Source: Synechocystis sp. PCC 6714
Lineage (GTDB): Bacteria > Cyanobacteriota > Cyanobacteriia > Cyanobacteriales > Microcystaceae
Reading direction: 5' to 3'
DNA: 64,000 nucleotides
NCBI RefSeq assembly: GCF_000478825.2
Contig: NZ_CP007542.1
Coordinates: 2,356,001 to 2,420,000 of the forward strand
The first letter of the stretch is position 1. Each line of letters begins with the position of its first letter. This document shows, piece after piece, positions 63,759-64,000 of the stretch. Both the position numbers and the translations under genes were made by a program. The notes below the pieces were generated by a model, which saw only the letters and a list, made by a program, of their open reading frames with translations, was not told where the DNA came from and did no database searches.

Positions 63759-64000
63759 ATGTCATATTACGGGTCATCACTCATTTCTTCCGAAGAAGAA
63801 ATACTACAAGAAGTGGAAAATGAATATGAAGAAACATTTGAAAATGATGATTTTTTTCAACTTCCACCAGATGATGTAATTGCTTTCAATGAGCTTAGAT
63901 CTTGTGCTGATATTTATCGTTTATTTACCAAAAAACAACTAAAAATAGAACCTGAATTTCAACGACAAATTATCTGGCCTGACTCTGCAAAAACTCGCTT
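63759..64000 (+). CDS. DUF262 (GmrSD/ParB-like nuclease fold) protein, N-terminal part
   Basis: The ATG at 63759-63761 opens a frame that stays open to the window end (80 codons). An acidic N-terminus (SSEEEILQEVENEYEE) precedes SCADIYRLFTKKQLKIEPEFQRQIIWPDSAKTR (here quoted only as the EFQRQIIW core motif), the signature of the DUF262 / GmrSD N-terminal domain. Family members include modification-dependent restriction and anti-phage proteins, but also many with no known role. The C-terminal half, which would decide, lies outside the window. Confidence 0.75.
   Translation, partial: MSYYGSSLISSEEEILQEVENEYEETFENDDFFQLPPDDVIAFNELRSCADIYRLFTKKQLKIEPEFQRQIIWPDSAKTR

Overview
The window comes from a cyanobacterium very close to the genus Synechocystis. 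The supports are: chlorophyll-biosynthesis genes (chlD and the Ycf54 cyclase factor), a cyanobacterial set of single-copy housekeeping genes (accC, fmt, smc, mutS, dnaX, ileS, rplU-rpmA), cyanobacteria-restricted families (DUF4079, a LpxB-like protein, HhoA beside the NarL-type regulator Rre1), and many copies of the HIP1 octamer GCGATCGC. It is probably not strain PCC 6803 itself. From memory, dnaX of PCC 6803 carries an intein, and the dnaX here is continuous; several neighbours also appear not to be adjacent in that strain.

Layout. 0-6.1 kb: an AraC-type regulator cut by the window edge, then a rightward run of AT-rich, mostly secreted proteins (small membrane protein, DUF1254/DUF1214 protein, coiled-coil protein with a barrel-like C-terminus, DUF1400 alpha/beta hydrolase). 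6.1-6.9 kb: gene debris, including carboxymuconolactone-decarboxylase-like and rhodanese-like pieces. 7-11 kb: three small secreted proteins and a SulP transporter. 11-30 kb: core metabolism (chlD, accC, deaminase, fmt, map, bioF-like, tRNA-fMet, decarboxylase-ald pair, pdxJ, ycf54) and stress proteins (msrB, hhoA, rre1), then recN. 30-43 kb: fabI, sugar-acid kinase, CNNM/CBS protein, thrB, smc, egtD-like, pyrF and TPR/secreted proteins. 43.2-48.9 kb: an accessory island. 48.9-63.7 kb: LptC-like, mutS, hypA, DUF4079, LpxB-like, rplU-rpmA, VanX-like, DUF29, VOC, dnaX, ileS. At the right edge a DUF262 (GmrSD/ParB-fold) gene begins.

The best candidate for an undescribed system is the 43.5-48.4 kb island. 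It holds a DUF433-DUF5615 toxin-antitoxin-like pair and a Ser/Thr kinase with C-terminal TPRs, followed by an FHA-winged-helix protein. Convergent to these is an operon of two related glycine-zipper micro-membrane proteins, a YkvA (DUF1232) protein and an Era/YcjF-like GTPase with a hydrophobic glycine-rich C-terminus. I saw no HIP1 site between about 44.54 and 48.80 kb, and a degraded IS5-type transposase (ATG followed at once by TGA) lies at its right border.

Three copies of a 95-96 bp element with TATAG-type imperfect inverted ends (6909-7003, 15249-15343, 33527-33622) look like a MITE family; two of them sit between convergent genes. A single tRNA (initiator tRNA-fMet, minus strand) was found. 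I saw no CRISPR array, rRNA or phage module.
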